In this document: positions 46,662-56,694 of the stretch, one piece after another | Position numbering within the stretch: position 1 is the stretch's first letter | Layout: every line of letters starts with the position of its first letter | From: Hyphomicrobiales bacterium | Lineage (GTDB): Bacteria > Pseudomonadota > Alphaproteobacteria > Rhizobiales > Rhizobiaceae | Direction of reading: 5' to 3' | DNA: 64,000 bases | NCBI GenBank assembly: GCA_900469955.1 | Contig: UBYX01000007.1 | Location: 62,001 to 126,000, forward strand | Program-made: the position numbers and the translations under genes | Notes under the pieces: generated by a model | Database searches by the model: none | What the model was told of the DNA's origin: nothing | Seen by the model: only the letters and a program-made list of their open reading frames with translations

Positions 46662-47846
46662 TCAACCTCGTTTTGATCGGAAAAGTAAGCGGCAGCCCGA
46701 AACCACCACATAGAAGCCAAAGAAAGCGGCAAGCGCCCAGGCAAAACCGTCGTTTCCACCGATGTCCATCGCGGCCCCGATGCTCTGGGGTCCGGCGACT
46801 GTACCGACCGCGTAGCAGAAGATAAATGCCGCATTGGCGGCTGCAAGATCCGGACCGCTCAATCTTGCCCCGAGATGCGCCAGACCCACCGTATAGAGCC
46901 CGGACACACAGCCGCCCCAGAAGAACAGGACCACGGCCATCAGGATCCAGTTCTCGATCAACAAGGGCAGCACAAGCGAGCCAGCGACCCCCAATGCTGC
47001 CATGGCTGTCAAAAGAGGGCGCCGGTCGCGCATCTTATCGGAAATCAGGCCGAGCGGGATTTGGAACGCCATGTTGCCGATCCCCATCACAGTTAAGAGC
47101 ACAGCGGCCTGCTGCTCGCTCAATTGCTCACGAAGCGCGTAGATTGGGAAAAGAGATAGGCCTCCTGCCGAAACGGCACCGAATGCGAAGACAGCTGCGG
47201 TCGCCGTCGGCACCAGAAAAATATAGTGGAAGAAATGCCGGTCTGGCTTGGTGTCGAGCACCGGGCTTTCGTGGCGGGCGATGAAGATTGGGATAACAGC
47301 GAGCATAATGATGCCGGCGCCCACTAGGAACGGCAGGATGCCTTCGCTGCCGAGTGCCGAGAAGAGCAGGGGGCCGCTCGCAAAGCCTATCGCCAAGACG
47401 GTTGCATAGATCCCCAGCACTAGCCCGCGTCGCCTTGGAGGCGCGGCCTCGTTGATCCAGAATTCCGACAGAATGAAGAGCGTGGTCGTAGCGCCGTGGA
47501 ACGTGAACCGGAGCGGGAACCACATCCAGAAAGCGTCGGCGTAGTAGAAGCCGATAGCGCTCAGCGCCGCCACAACGACGGCGAATATCATGGTCCTGGC
47601 GACACCGTAGTCATGCGCAAGTTTGGTCGTGACCGGCGCGGCAAGCATTGAAGCGACGCCGGCCATGGCCGCATTGAGGCCGATCAGCGTCGAGGGAATT
47701 CCCCGTTTTTCCAGAATGATGCTGAGAAGAGGCAGACCCAGCCCGATTGCAATTCCGACTGCACTGATCGCGGCAATCGCAGCTACAAGCGAGGGCCAGT
47801 GGATTCGCTCGACATGGCCGTTGGCGTCGGTCGTCGGCTGGGGCAT
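46662..47846 (-). CDS. MFS transporter
   Basis: A 394-residue, 12-helix major facilitator. The N-terminal half contains GIGLGLPLLSIILEKRG and a motif-A-like loop, and the C-terminal half LGLISDKMRDRRPLL between helices 8 and 9. It resembles the YcaD / small-molecule efflux group; substrate is unknown. The ATG at 47846 is preferred because an upstream ATG at 47885 would overlap the NUDIX gene. It is placed between rpmG and the NUDIX gene as in related genomes. Confidence 0.88.
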   Translation of the reverse strand: MPQPTTDANGHVERIHWPSLVAAIAAISAVGIAIGLGLPLLSIILEKRGIPSTLIGLNAAMAGVASMLAAPVTTKLAHDYGVARTMIFAVVVAALSAIGFYYADAFWMWFPLRFTFHGATTTLFILSEFWINEAAPPRRRGLVLGIYATVLAIGFASGPLLFSALGSEGILPFLVGAGIIMLAVIPIFIARHESPVLDTKPDRHFFHYIFLVPTATAAVFAFGAVSAGGLSLFPIYALREQLSEQQAAVLLTVMGIGNMAFQIPLGLISDKMRDRRPLLTAMAALGVAGSLVLPLLIENWILMAVVLFFWGGCVSGLYTVGLAHLGARLSGPDLAAANAAFIFCYAVGTVAGPQSIGAAMDIGGNDGFAWALAAFFGFYVVVSGCRLLFRSKRG

Positions 47847-47856
47847 TCGATATTCC

Positions 47857-48543
47857 TTACAGTCGGCTGCGGACGAATCGTCCATGACGCATGAAGTAAA
47901 AGGACACCGGATTTCCGAACGACAAAGAGGGATCGGCTGTCATGAGATTTTTCACGTCCTCCAAGACCGACTTCGTAATGGCCGGGAGTTTCAGACCGGA
48001 AAGGTTGGCGATGTCAAGCCAGCGCACGTCCTGAAGTTCGCTGGAATCTCCCAAACGGCTCATGTCGAAGGGGGTCTCGTCGCAAAAGGCGAGGAAGAAG
48101 CGCGTGTCGTAGCGCCGCACGTTACCGGGGGGAGTGATCGCGCGCGCGACATAACGCAGACGCGACAGGTTCGGTGCCGTTCTGCTGGCTATTCCCGTCT
48201 CCTCATGAAGTTCCCGCAGGGCGGCAAGCGCGAGCGCCCGTGCGCGATTTCGGGTGAGGCCGGACGACGCGCCAACGAGAAGCTTTTCGAGAACAAGGGT
48301 GTCGAGATCGGCGCTGAACGGGAGTGCATGATCCCGGGCGTCGCGCCGTCCGCCGGGAAAGACGTAGACATCCGGCATGAAGACATGGCCGCTGCCGCGC
48401 CGGCCGACCAGTACTCGGGCACTCCCTGCGGAGCGATCTATCAGGATGAGCGAAGCTGCATCTTTTGGTCTCACCCCGGCGATATGCGCATGCTTCAGCG
48501 CGTCCATTGCCGACGGCATCTGTTCCTCGGCAGAGGAAATCAT
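47857..48543 (-). CDS. NUDIX hydrolase
   Basis: A 228-residue NUDIX protein that hydrolyses a nucleoside diphosphate linked to another moiety. The C-terminal half of the Nudix box, RELHEETGI, is intact, and FPGGRRD supplies the leading glycines, but about 40 residues are inserted between them; this long-insert layout is seen in NUDT19-like coenzyme A hydrolases. The ATG at 48543 overlaps the DUF983 stop (ATGA), indicating coupling. The precise substrate is unknown. Confidence 0.85.
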   Translation of the reverse strand: MISSAEEQMPSAMDALKHAHIAGVRPKDAASLILIDRSAGSARVLVGRRGSGHVFMPDVYVFPGGRRDARDHALPFSADLDTLVLEKLLVGASSGLTRNRARALALAALRELHEETGIASRTAPNLSRLRYVARAITPPGNVRRYDTRFFLAFCDETPFDMSRLGDSSELQDVRWLDIANLSGLKLPAITKSVLEDVKNLMTADPSLSFGNPVSFYFMRHGRFVRSRL

Positions 48544-48992
48544 GCGATCGGTCCGCCGCGGCCGGGATCGACCACCTCGTTGTCCTCGCCGCCGAAGCCG
48601 TGCATCCTCAGGGCCCATTGTAGCCCGATGACGCCGCCTTTGATCGGCTGGATGGTCACCAGCGCGGCGAGGACGGCAAGCGGCCCCCAGATCGCGAGAT
48701 GCACCCACGGGGAAACGAGGAAGACCATGTCGGTCAGCATATAACCCGTCAGCAGAACGTGCCCGACAACGACGATGACCAGGTAAGCCGGTAGGTCGTC
48801 GGCGCGGTGGTGGGAAATATCTTCGCCACAAACGGCGCAGGCATCCACCGGTTTCAGGAAGACCCGGAAAAGACGACCCGTCCCGCAGTTGGGACAGCGG
48901 TTCAGCATACCCCGTTTTACAGAGCGTCCCAGGGGCCTTCCGGCCTCTCCGGCGCTTCCGTATCGGACCGTCTGCTCGTCCTGTCTTTCCAT
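48540..48992 (-). CDS. DUF983 family zinc-finger membrane protein
   Basis: A 150-residue protein with a C4 zinc-ribbon (CPNCGTGRLF and CAVCGEDISHHRADD, about residues 33-68) followed by two membrane helices (about 70-90 and 93-115). This matches DUF983. The function is unknown. It begins one base after the rnr stop and overlaps the NUDIX gene, so it is part of the topA-rnr-DUF983-NUDIX operon. Confidence 0.87.
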   Translation of the reverse strand: MERQDEQTVRYGSAGEAGRPLGRSVKRGMLNRCPNCGTGRLFRVFLKPVDACAVCGEDISHHRADDLPAYLVIVVVGHVLLTGYMLTDMVFLVSPWVHLAIWGPLAVLAALVTIQPIKGGVIGLQWALRMHGFGGEDNEVVDPGRGGPIA

Positions 48993-48993
48993 T

Positions 48994-51360
48994 CTATCTC
49001 CTCCGGCCGCTGCGTGGCGGCCGCGTACCCGGCTTAGCCCGGCCGGTGGATCGGTCGCGCCGCCCCGACTTGTGGAAGGAGCGGGTCGCTGTCGGCAGCT
49101 TCTTGCCTTCGCTCAGCATTTCGAACTGCAGCGAACCGGCAAGCGGGATCGCTTGCACAAGTTTCACGTCGACAGTATCGCCGAGCTGATAACCTACTCC
49201 CGTCTTCTCGCCAGAGAGCGCCTGATGCGCCTCGTCGTAGATGAAGTAGTCGTTGCCGAGGGTGGATATAGGGATGAAACCGTCGGCGCCATAGGTCGGA
49301 AGCGAGACAAATAGTCCCGCCTTCGTGACGCCGGAGACGCGGCCTTCGAATTCCTCGCCGATCCGTTCGCTGAGGTGATGGGCGATCAGCCGGTTGATCG
49401 TGTCACGTTCGGCCGCCATGGCACGGCGCTCGAAGGTCGAAATTTCGGCGGCGATATCGTCGAGCTGCGCCTCTTCGTCCGGGGTGATTCCGCCTTCGCC
49501 GAGTCCCAGGGAACCAACGAGCGCGCGATGCACGATCAGATCCGCATAACGGCGGATCGGCGAGGTGAAATGCGCGTACTTCATCAGGTTGAGGCCGAAA
49601 TGGCCGATATTCTCGGGACTGTAGATCGCCTGGCTCTGAGAGCGCAGCACCATTTCGTTGACCATGGTCTGATGCGGCGTATCGAGCGCGCGTGCGAGGA
49701 TGCCGTTGAAAGAGTTGGCCCGCAACTGCCCGCCTTGGGCCATGGAAATACCAATCGTTGCCAGAAATTCCCTCAGCGCCTCCTGTTTGGAAAGCGCCGG
49801 CGTGTCGTGGACGCGATAGACCAGCGGCTGACGCTTCTTTTCAAGCGTCTCGGCAGCAGCGACGTTTGCCTGGATCATCATCTCTTCGATGAGCTTGTGC
49901 GCGTCGAGGCGTTCCGGCACGTGAACCCGATCGACCGTGCCGTCGGGTTTCAGGATGATTTTGCGTTCCGGCATGTCCAGTTCGAGAGGCTGACGGCGGT
50001 CCCGGCCACGTTTCAGGATGCGGTAGGCGTGCCAGAGAGGCTTGAGGATCGGCTCCAGCAGTGGCCCGGCCTTGTCGTCGGGCTTGCCGTCAATCGCCGC
50101 TTGGGCTTGTTGATATGAGAGCTTGGCGGCGCTCTTCATCATCACTCGGTGGAACGTGTGGCCGGCCTTGCGGCCTTCCCTGGAGAAAACCATGCGCACG
50201 GCAAGTGCCGGCCTATCCTCGCCTTCACGTAGCGAGCAGAGATCGTTCGAGATGCGTTCCGGCAGCATCGGCACGACGCGGTCGGGAAAATAAACAGAAT
50301 TGCCGCGCTTCAGCGCTTCCCGGTCTAGCGGCGAACCGGTGCGGACATACCAGGAAACGTCGGCTATCGCGACCGTGACGATCACGCCGTCCGGGTTGTC
50401 CGGGGAGGGGTCCGGTTCGGCATAGACCGCGTCGTCGTGGTCCTTGGCATCGGCAGGGTCGATGGTGATGAGCGGAACGTCGCGCCAGTCTTCCCGGCGG
50501 GACATGGTTGCAGGCTTAGCGGCCTCGGCTTCATTGAGAACCGCCTGGGGGAAAATATGCGGAATGCCATGGGAGTAGATGGCGATCATCGAGATCGCCT
50601 TTTCCGACCCGACGGAGCCGATCACGGAAAGCACGCGGGCGCGGGGTAGGCCGAAACGGCCTGAACGGACGACTTCGGTCTCGACCAGGTCTCCGTCCTT
50701 GGCTTCGCCAATATCGGCGCTCTCGATCACCATTTCCTCACCCCGCCGGTCGGTCGGCAGCAGGCGCAGTTCGCCGTCGGCGAGTTTTTTGACGACGCCG
50801 AGCGAGGCGCCGCGGCGCTTGTCGATAATCTTGATGACGCGCGCGGTATAGGCGGGCCCGGAACGATCCTTGTTCGGGAAGATTTTTGCCAGCACCCGGT
50901 CGTTGAGGCCAGCCGCCGGGGTCTTGCCCTTGCCACGGTTTTCCGAAGATTGCCGGATGAGGACAGCCGGCGCCGCGCCCTGTTCTTCCGGCCATTCGGC
51001 GGGACGGCCGATCAATTCGCCATCCTTGTCGCGGGTGGTGATGTCGAGCACCGTCACCGGCGGCAATGCGCCGGGACGCGTCAGCGACTTGCGGTTCTTG
51101 GTGAGAAGACCTTCCTCCTCCAGCGTCCGCAGAAGATCCTTCAGCTCGACACGCGTTTCCCCCTTGAGGCCAAAGGCTTTGGCAATCTCTCGCTTGGAGG
51201 CCTTGTCGGGATTTTCGGCGATGAATTCGAGCAGGGCCTCCCGAGGAGGCACCGCGCCATGAATGATCACGGGCTTGTCGCCGGCAGAAGAGGTTGCACT
51301 GCCGACAGCTCTGTCCTGCCGCTTGCCGTGGCGTCTCGATCTGTCGCGCGGTTCTCTCAC
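48994..51360 (-). CDS. rnr: Ribonuclease R
   Basis: A 788-residue 3'-5' exoribonuclease that degrades structured RNA. The RNB catalytic motif IDPADAKDHDDAVY (about residues 300-313) is clear, cold-shock-like domains precede it and an S1 domain (about 680-755) follows, with a basic Arg/Ser/Gly tail. The GTG at 51360 overlaps the topA stop (GTGA). A winged-helix segment (about 35-95) lies at the N-terminus. Confidence 0.94.
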   Translation of the reverse strand: MREPRDRSRRHGKRQDRAVGSATSSAGDKPVIIHGAVPPREALLEFIAENPDKASKREIAKAFGLKGETRVELKDLLRTLEEEGLLTKNRKSLTRPGALPPVTVLDITTRDKDGELIGRPAEWPEEQGAAPAVLIRQSSENRGKGKTPAAGLNDRVLAKIFPNKDRSGPAYTARVIKIIDKRRGASLGVVKKLADGELRLLPTDRRGEEMVIESADIGEAKDGDLVETEVVRSGRFGLPRARVLSVIGSVGSEKAISMIAIYSHGIPHIFPQAVLNEAEAAKPATMSRREDWRDVPLITIDPADAKDHDDAVYAEPDPSPDNPDGVIVTVAIADVSWYVRTGSPLDREALKRGNSVYFPDRVVPMLPERISNDLCSLREGEDRPALAVRMVFSREGRKAGHTFHRVMMKSAAKLSYQQAQAAIDGKPDDKAGPLLEPILKPLWHAYRILKRGRDRRQPLELDMPERKIILKPDGTVDRVHVPERLDAHKLIEEMMIQANVAAAETLEKKRQPLVYRVHDTPALSKQEALREFLATIGISMAQGGQLRANSFNGILARALDTPHQTMVNEMVLRSQSQAIYSPENIGHFGLNLMKYAHFTSPIRRYADLIVHRALVGSLGLGEGGITPDEEAQLDDIAAEISTFERRAMAAERDTINRLIAHHLSERIGEEFEGRVSGVTKAGLFVSLPTYGADGFIPISTLGNDYFIYDEAHQALSGEKTGVGYQLGDTVDVKLVQAIPLAGSLQFEMLSEGKKLPTATRSFHKSGRRDRSTGRAKPGTRPPRSGRRR

Positions 51361-54017
51361 GTGCCCGTCTTCTTCGCCTTGGGCGCCGCCTTTTTGGCCG
51401 GCGCCTTTGCCTTTGCTTTCGGCAACGCCTTCTTAGTGTCAGCGCCCGCCTTGGCGGCTGCCTTCTTGGGCTTGGCCTTGCCTGAAGGCGCCTTGCCACC
51501 CTTTTCAACAATCAGCGCGATCGCCTGTTCCAGGGTTACCCCTTGCGGATCCATGCCCTTCGGCAATGTGGCATTCACCTTGCTCCAGTTCACGTAAGGA
51601 CCATAGCGCCCATCACGCACGGTGATCGGTCCGCCATCTGGATGCTCGCCGAGTTCCTTCAGAGCCGCAGGCGTTCCTCGGGTTCGTCCACCCGCGGCAC
51701 CCTTGCTCTGCTTGTCCGCAAGCACAGTCACGGCTCGGTTTAGACCGATGGTGAAGACGTCCTCGACGGATTCAAGGTTGGCGTAGGTTCCGTCATGCAG
51801 CACGAAGGGGCCGTAGCGGCCGATGCCTGTCGAGATCATCTTGCCGGATTCGGGATGTTTGCCCACGTCGCGCGGCAAGCCGATCAGTGCTAGCGCCTTC
51901 TCGTGATCAATCTCCTCCGGCTTCCAGCCCTTGGGCAGGGAGGCCCGTTTGGCATCCTTGCCTTCGCCGCGTTGGATATAGGGTCCGAACCGGCCGGAAC
52001 GGAGCGTCAGCTGCTCGCCGGTGTGAGGGTCGGCGCCCAGCGCCTTCGGTTCATTCAGTCCGTTCGCCTCTGCCTCCGCGCCGCCTTCCGAGGAAAGCTG
52101 TCGCGTATAGTTGCACTCGGGGTAATTCGAGCAGCCGACGAAGGCGCCGTATTTGCCGAGTTTCAGCGACAGCTGGCCGGTGCCGCAGACCTGACAGACG
52201 CGCGGGTCGCTGCCGTCCTCCCGTTTCGGGAAGACGAGCGGGGCCAAGGCTTCGTTCAGCGCATCCAGCACGTTGGTGACACGGAGTTCCTTGGTATCCT
52301 CGATCTGGGCGAAGAAGTCCTGCCAGAATTCGCGCAGGACCTGTTTCCAATCGAGTTCACCCGCCGAAATCTTGTCGAGCTTCTCTTCCAGGTCGGCGGT
52401 AAAGTCATACTCCACGTATTTGGTGAAGAAGCTCTCGAGGAAGGCGGTTACGAGACGGCCCTTCGCCTCGGGTACGAGCTTGCGTTTGTCGATCGTGACA
52501 TATTCGCGGTCGCTCAAGGTCTTCAGTGTCGCCGCATAGGTGGAGGGCCGGCCGATGCCGAGCTCTTCCATCTTCTTGATCAGCGAAGCTTCCGAATAAC
52601 GCGGTGGTGGTTCGGTGAAGTGCTGGCTGGCATTCACCTTGCTCTTGTCGAGCTTTTCGCGTGCATTGATTTCGGGGAGCCGGCCGTCGTCTTCATCGTC
52701 GTCGCCTTTTTCACCTTCCTCGCGTTGATCCATATAGGCGCCAAGGAAGCCGTCGAACCGGATGACGGATCCGACCGCTCTCAGCCCGGCCCGCTGGCCG
52801 TTGTTGTCCGCAAGGATCTCAACCGTCGTACGCTCGATTTCAGCGGATGCCATCTGGCTCGCGATCCCGCGCTTCCAGATCAGTTCGTAAAGCCGCGCCT
52901 GGTCGGCATCGAGGTAGCGGCGCACTTTGTCCGGCGATCGGGTGAAATCGGTCGGGCGAATAGCTTCGTGGGCTTCTTGTGCGTTCTTCGCCTTGGTCGA
53001 GTAAAAGCGCGGCTTTTCCGGCAGGTACCGGTTTCCGAATTGGTCGGCAATGGCAAGGCGGGCGCCCTCGACCGCTTCAGGCGCCATCTGCACGCCGTCC
53101 GTACGCATATAGGTGATGAGACCGACTGTTTCGCCGCCTATATCCACGCCTTCATAAAGCTTCTGCGCGACTTGCATGGTGCGCGAGGCGTTGAACCCGA
53201 GATTGGAGGACGCAGCCTGTTGCAGGGTCGAGGTGGTGAAGGGCGGGCCCGGATTGCGTTTTACGGGCTTTGCTTCGACCGTATCGACGACATAGACAGC
53301 GCCATCGAGAAGCGCCTTCAGTCGGTTGGCGTCTTCGCCATTCTTGACGGAGCGGTTCTGCAGGCGTTTCCCGTCGGCAGAAACGAGGCGCGCCTCGAAC
53401 TCATCCCCGCGCGGCGTGCGCAGCACGGCGGACAGGTTCCAATACTCTTCCGAGACGAAGCGTTCGATTTCCGATTCGCGGTCGCATACGAGCCGCAGTG
53501 CGACAGATTGAACACGGCCTGCCGAGCGCGCGCCGGGCAGCTTCCGCCAGAGAACAGGCGAAAGATTGAATCCTACGAGATAATCGAGGGCACGCCGGGC
53601 GAGGTAAGCGTCGACCAGAGGCACGTCGATGTCGCGAGGATTGGCCATGGCATCGAGCACGGCCTTCTTGGTGATGGCGTTGAAGACCACTCGCTTCACC
53701 GGCTTGTCGCCAATCACCCGCTTTTTCGTCAGAAGATCGAGCACATGCCAGGAAATGGCTTCGCCCTCGCGATCCGGGTCGGTCGCCAGGAACAGTCCGT
53801 CCGACCCCTTCACGGCGTCGGCAATATCCTTCATGCGCTTCTGGGATGCGCTGTCGACCTCCCAGGACATTTCGAAATCTTGGTCGGGAAGCACCGACCC
53901 GTCCTTGGCTGGAAGATCGCGCACGTGTCCGAAAGAGGCGAGAACCTTGTAGCCTGAACCGAGATACTTATTGATCGTCTTGGCTTTGGCTGGAGATTCT
54001 ACAACAACAACATTCAT
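51357..54017 (-). CDS. topA: DNA topoisomerase I
   Basis: An 886-residue type IA topoisomerase that relaxes negative supercoils. The N-terminal Toprim domain has VVVESPAKAKT and DPDREGEAISWH; the active tyrosine lies in LITYMRTDG (about residue 315). A zinc-binding C4 motif, CQVCGTG..GCSNYPEC (about 600-625), is followed by several topoisomerase C-terminal repeats and a Lys/Ala-rich tail (about 840-886). The ATG at 54017 gives the family start MNVVVVESPAK. It heads the operon with rnr. Confidence 0.96.
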   Translation of the reverse strand: MNVVVVESPAKAKTINKYLGSGYKVLASFGHVRDLPAKDGSVLPDQDFEMSWEVDSASQKRMKDIADAVKGSDGLFLATDPDREGEAISWHVLDLLTKKRVIGDKPVKRVVFNAITKKAVLDAMANPRDIDVPLVDAYLARRALDYLVGFNLSPVLWRKLPGARSAGRVQSVALRLVCDRESEIERFVSEEYWNLSAVLRTPRGDEFEARLVSADGKRLQNRSVKNGEDANRLKALLDGAVYVVDTVEAKPVKRNPGPPFTTSTLQQAASSNLGFNASRTMQVAQKLYEGVDIGGETVGLITYMRTDGVQMAPEAVEGARLAIADQFGNRYLPEKPRFYSTKAKNAQEAHEAIRPTDFTRSPDKVRRYLDADQARLYELIWKRGIASQMASAEIERTTVEILADNNGQRAGLRAVGSVIRFDGFLGAYMDQREEGEKGDDDEDDGRLPEINAREKLDKSKVNASQHFTEPPPRYSEASLIKKMEELGIGRPSTYAATLKTLSDREYVTIDKRKLVPEAKGRLVTAFLESFFTKYVEYDFTADLEEKLDKISAGELDWKQVLREFWQDFFAQIEDTKELRVTNVLDALNEALAPLVFPKREDGSDPRVCQVCGTGQLSLKLGKYGAFVGCSNYPECNYTRQLSSEGGAEAEANGLNEPKALGADPHTGEQLTLRSGRFGPYIQRGEGKDAKRASLPKGWKPEEIDHEKALALIGLPRDVGKHPESGKMISTGIGRYGPFVLHDGTYANLESVEDVFTIGLNRAVTVLADKQSKGAAGGRTRGTPAALKELGEHPDGGPITVRDGRYGPYVNWSKVNATLPKGMDPQGVTLEQAIALIVEKGGKAPSGKAKPKKAAAKAGADTKKALPKAKAKAPAKKAAPKAKKTGT

Positions 54018-54400
54018 CTTTTTTCTCTGAATAGAGGCTTCACCCGGCAACGTTCACGGCCAGGCGGAAATCTTGACCTCCCGACATGGAGGGCGTTTGC
54101 CCCGCGGTCAAGAGGTCATGAGCAAAATCGGGACGCGTGGAATGCAGGCGCGAGCGGATATAAGCAAAAAATCGGATTTAAAAATAAGCCCCCCGATGCT
54201 GCGTTGTGTGCCTCTGTTTTGACAAAAGTGCGCCGTGTCGACGGGCTCATAAAATCGTCGGAACGTCCTGTCGACCCGCAACGATTGATGAGGACGCGGA
54301 ACTTCCCGGAGCTAACATTGTCAGAGTAGATCAGCCTATCTGACAGCCAGTCCGAGAAATGGTGTGTCTTACGCTTTGATGGCAATGCAGCCATTCAACA
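54018..54400. other. Intergenic stretch upstream of topA
   Basis: I see no gene here. In related genomes, as I remember them, dprA lies directly upstream of topA; no DprA-like frame is found here on either strand. The topA promoter should lie in the first hundred bases. Confidence 0.45.
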
Positions 54401-54808
54401 TCATCGCGGGTATCGGAACCCGATCTCGCACGAGAGCTGGAGCGCGGCTTCCCGTTCACCGAGTTCGCCGAGAACCAGATGGAGATAAGCATCTTCTTGA
54501 AGCTCAGCTTGCGTGCATGGAACACCGTGCCTGAGGTCACGCTGAACACGGTCTTGCAGGTCTTCTCGGTGCTTCTCGGTGCATTTGAAGCGGTTGCGGC
54601 TCATCGTGTTGCAGCGCAACGTTCCGCACTTGGTGCGGTAAGGCTCCCCCTCCGTCTCGTGCCAGCGAAGGCGCTTAAACCAATTGTAGGCGTATTTCCA
54701 AGCCCCGCCCAAGGCACTGACGGCCAACACCTCAGCGTGGGAGCGATGGGCAATGGCGGCGGTGGCGATGATGGTCAGGTTCAGGCTCCAGAGGTCGAAA
54801 GCAGGCAC
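54401..54808 (-). CDS. Unrecognised ORF, possible gene fragment
   Basis: A 135-codon frame from a GTG. Its codons mostly end in G or C, as real genes do in this window, and the text (GGAWKYAYNWFKRLRW, then KCTEKHREDLQDRVQRDL) reads like protein with charged helices. I do not know the family. There is no ribosome site, and a GC-rich hairpin (54818-54832) lies just before the start, so it could be the rear part of a larger broken gene. Confidence 0.3.
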   Translation of the reverse strand: MPAFDLWSLNLTIIATAAIAHRSHAEVLAVSALGGAWKYAYNWFKRLRWHETEGEPYRTKCGTLRCNTMSRNRFKCTEKHREDLQDRVQRDLRHGVPCTQAELQEDAYLHLVLGELGEREAALQLSCEIGFRYPR

Positions 54809-55085
54809 AGCGGATCGGCGGCCGAAGGCCGCGGGGAGATCAGAGCTGTATGCGTATCATCCTGAACATGACCCAGGTCTTTGCATGGTCCTTTCCGCAA
54901 GAGTCGATCGGAGGAGGTCTAAATGGTTAATTGCCAAAACACACTTGGGGTCCTTTTTCTGCCTACGAGAGATCAACAGCCGGGGTTCCAAGGGAATAGT
55001 CTTGCCCTGCTGGCTGGGGAAAAATCGACAGCCTGGAGAAAGGCTTGGCGAGTTCGTAGCGCGTAGAACTTGACATCGAATCATC

Positions 55086-55130
55086 AATAAGGTAATCACG
55101 ATTAAGGTAATCACGATTAAGGTAATTATT
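55086..55130. repeat. Three 15-bp tandem repeats before the ATPase gene
   Basis: Three consecutive 15-base units, AATAAGGTAATCACG, ATTAAGGTAATCACG and ATTAAGGTAATTATT, end 19 bases before the ATPase start codon. The first two differ by one base; the third has diverged in its last part. They contain stop codons in frame, so they are not coding. Confidence 0.8.
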
Positions 55131-55149
55131 TTTACCGAATGGCAAGCAT

Positions 55150-56553
55150 ATGCAGTTTCTCGGGCGCGAACGTGAACTCAAGCTGGTGCGGACCGAATTG
55201 GACTCGCAACGACCTTCCCTCATCGTCGTATTTGGCCGACGGCGTATCGGCAAATCGCGATTCCTTAGGGAGGCCGCCAAGAACCGCCCGGAAATCTACT
55301 TTCAGGCTACCCGCGTCTCATCACTTTTGAACCTGGAGCAGTTCAAATCCGAGGTCGGAAAGGCAATCGGATCAAAGCCACAGCTCGAAGCCCTGTCAAG
55401 CTGGGAGGGTGTACTGCACTATGTTGCCGAGCGTGCCGGCGAGCATCCGGGATTGATCGTCACGATCGACGAATTTCCCTATCTGCTTGATAACGAGCCA
55501 GCATTGCCATCGATCGTGCAGAAATTCTGGGATTCCGGCGCGCTTGCAGATGGAGCGATGAAACTGATCCTTTGCGGCTCTGCCATTTCTCAAATGGAAG
55601 ACCTGTTGGCAGAACGGAACCCGCTTTACGGGCGAAAAACCCTGTCGCTCGACATGAAGGCCTTGCCCCTTGTCGATGTCGCCAAGTTTTTCCCGGAATA
55701 CACGGCCGACGACATTATCAGAACCTATGCGATTTTCGGCGGAATTCCCTACTATCTTCAGCTTTGCGACGCTCAGGAACCGCTCCGCAACAACGTCATC
55801 AAACTCTTGCTCGCAGAGACAGGCACGCTGATCGACGAACCGAACACGCTGCTGCAGACCGAACTCAGAGAGCCGTCCTTTTACTCAAGCGTGGTTGTGG
55901 CTGTATCTGACGGTTGCAACACTAAGTCAGAGATCGCAAACCGACTGGGTGTCAAAGCGGACGGTATTGGACCGTACCTGGCAAAACTGCTCGCGCTTGA
56001 TCTGATCGATAATTCGAAATCGCTGGATGCCGACGAAAAGGGCCGAAACCGCCGCTATCGCGTTGCAGACAGCCTGATGTCGTTCTGGCATCGTTTCGTG
56101 CGACCAAACCTGAGCGCGATCAGCAGCGGGTTTGGCGAGGAGGTTTACGACCGCGTCGTGGAGCCTCGGTTCTCCGAATATATGGGGGTTGCGTTCGAAC
56201 CGATCGCCCTTCAATTTGCGAGGCTTCACCTGCAGGAGGTCCTTGCGGTTCCGACGCAGGAGGTTGGCCAGATTTGGGGTCACGCCGATTTCGACATCGA
56301 TCTCGCGGGGCGATTGTTGGATGGTGCATTTTTCTATGGCGAATGCAAATGGCGATCGCGCGTGATCGACCTTGGCCACGTCCGATTGTTGCGTGAGCGC
56401 TCCGAAAAAACGACTTACGGGGAAGGAGCGACGGGCAAGCACTACCTGTTTTTCAGTAGAAGTGGTTTTTCAAGCGATGTCGAGAGTTTGGCGAAAGGAG
56501 ACGAGCGGCTGCATCTGATAACCCCAGAAACACTGGTAAAACCGCGTCGGTAG
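55150..56553 (+). CDS. AAA ATPase of the archaeal-ATPase/DUF234 type
   Basis: A 467-residue protein. The N-terminal P-loop domain has Walker A FGRRRIGKSRFL (about residues 28-39) and Walker B LIVTIDEFPYLL (about 101-112). A winged-helix segment follows (SDGCNTKSEIANRLGVK, about 255-275). The C-terminal about 130 residues match DUF234, a PD-(D/E)xK-like domain, with DFDIDLAG and YGECKW as candidate metal ligands. These proteins are frequent in archaea and scattered in bacteria, usually as accessory genes; function is unknown. The gene lies alone in the patchy segment between topA and plsY, behind three tandem repeats. Confidence 0.85.
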   Translation: MQFLGRERELKLVRTELDSQRPSLIVVFGRRRIGKSRFLREAAKNRPEIYFQATRVSSLLNLEQFKSEVGKAIGSKPQLEALSSWEGVLHYVAERAGEHPGLIVTIDEFPYLLDNEPALPSIVQKFWDSGALADGAMKLILCGSAISQMEDLLAERNPLYGRKTLSLDMKALPLVDVAKFFPEYTADDIIRTYAIFGGIPYYLQLCDAQEPLRNNVIKLLLAETGTLIDEPNTLLQTELREPSFYSSVVVAVSDGCNTKSEIANRLGVKADGIGPYLAKLLALDLIDNSKSLDADEKGRNRRYRVADSLMSFWHRFVRPNLSAISSGFGEEVYDRVVEPRFSEYMGVAFEPIALQFARLHLQEVLAVPTQEVGQIWGHADFDIDLAGRLLDGAFFYGECKWRSRVIDLGHVRLLRERSEKTTYGEGATGKHYLFFSRSGFSSDVESLAKGDERLHLITPETLVKPRR

Positions 56554-56694
56554 AGGCGACAACGTGGGCGCATTGCCACTCCTAACGCGCCGCCTGACGC
56601 ATGTGGCACTTGCTCCATAACGCCGGTAATTTCTGTAATATTCAGATGCCTAAGCTGCTTTTGGTGGTCGTTGCTTCTAATGCCGTAATTTTCT

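Noticed and set aside
51903..53957. A 684-codon plus-strand frame opposite topA
   Set aside because: Long antisense shadow of topA; the minus strand carries every conserved topoisomerase motif.
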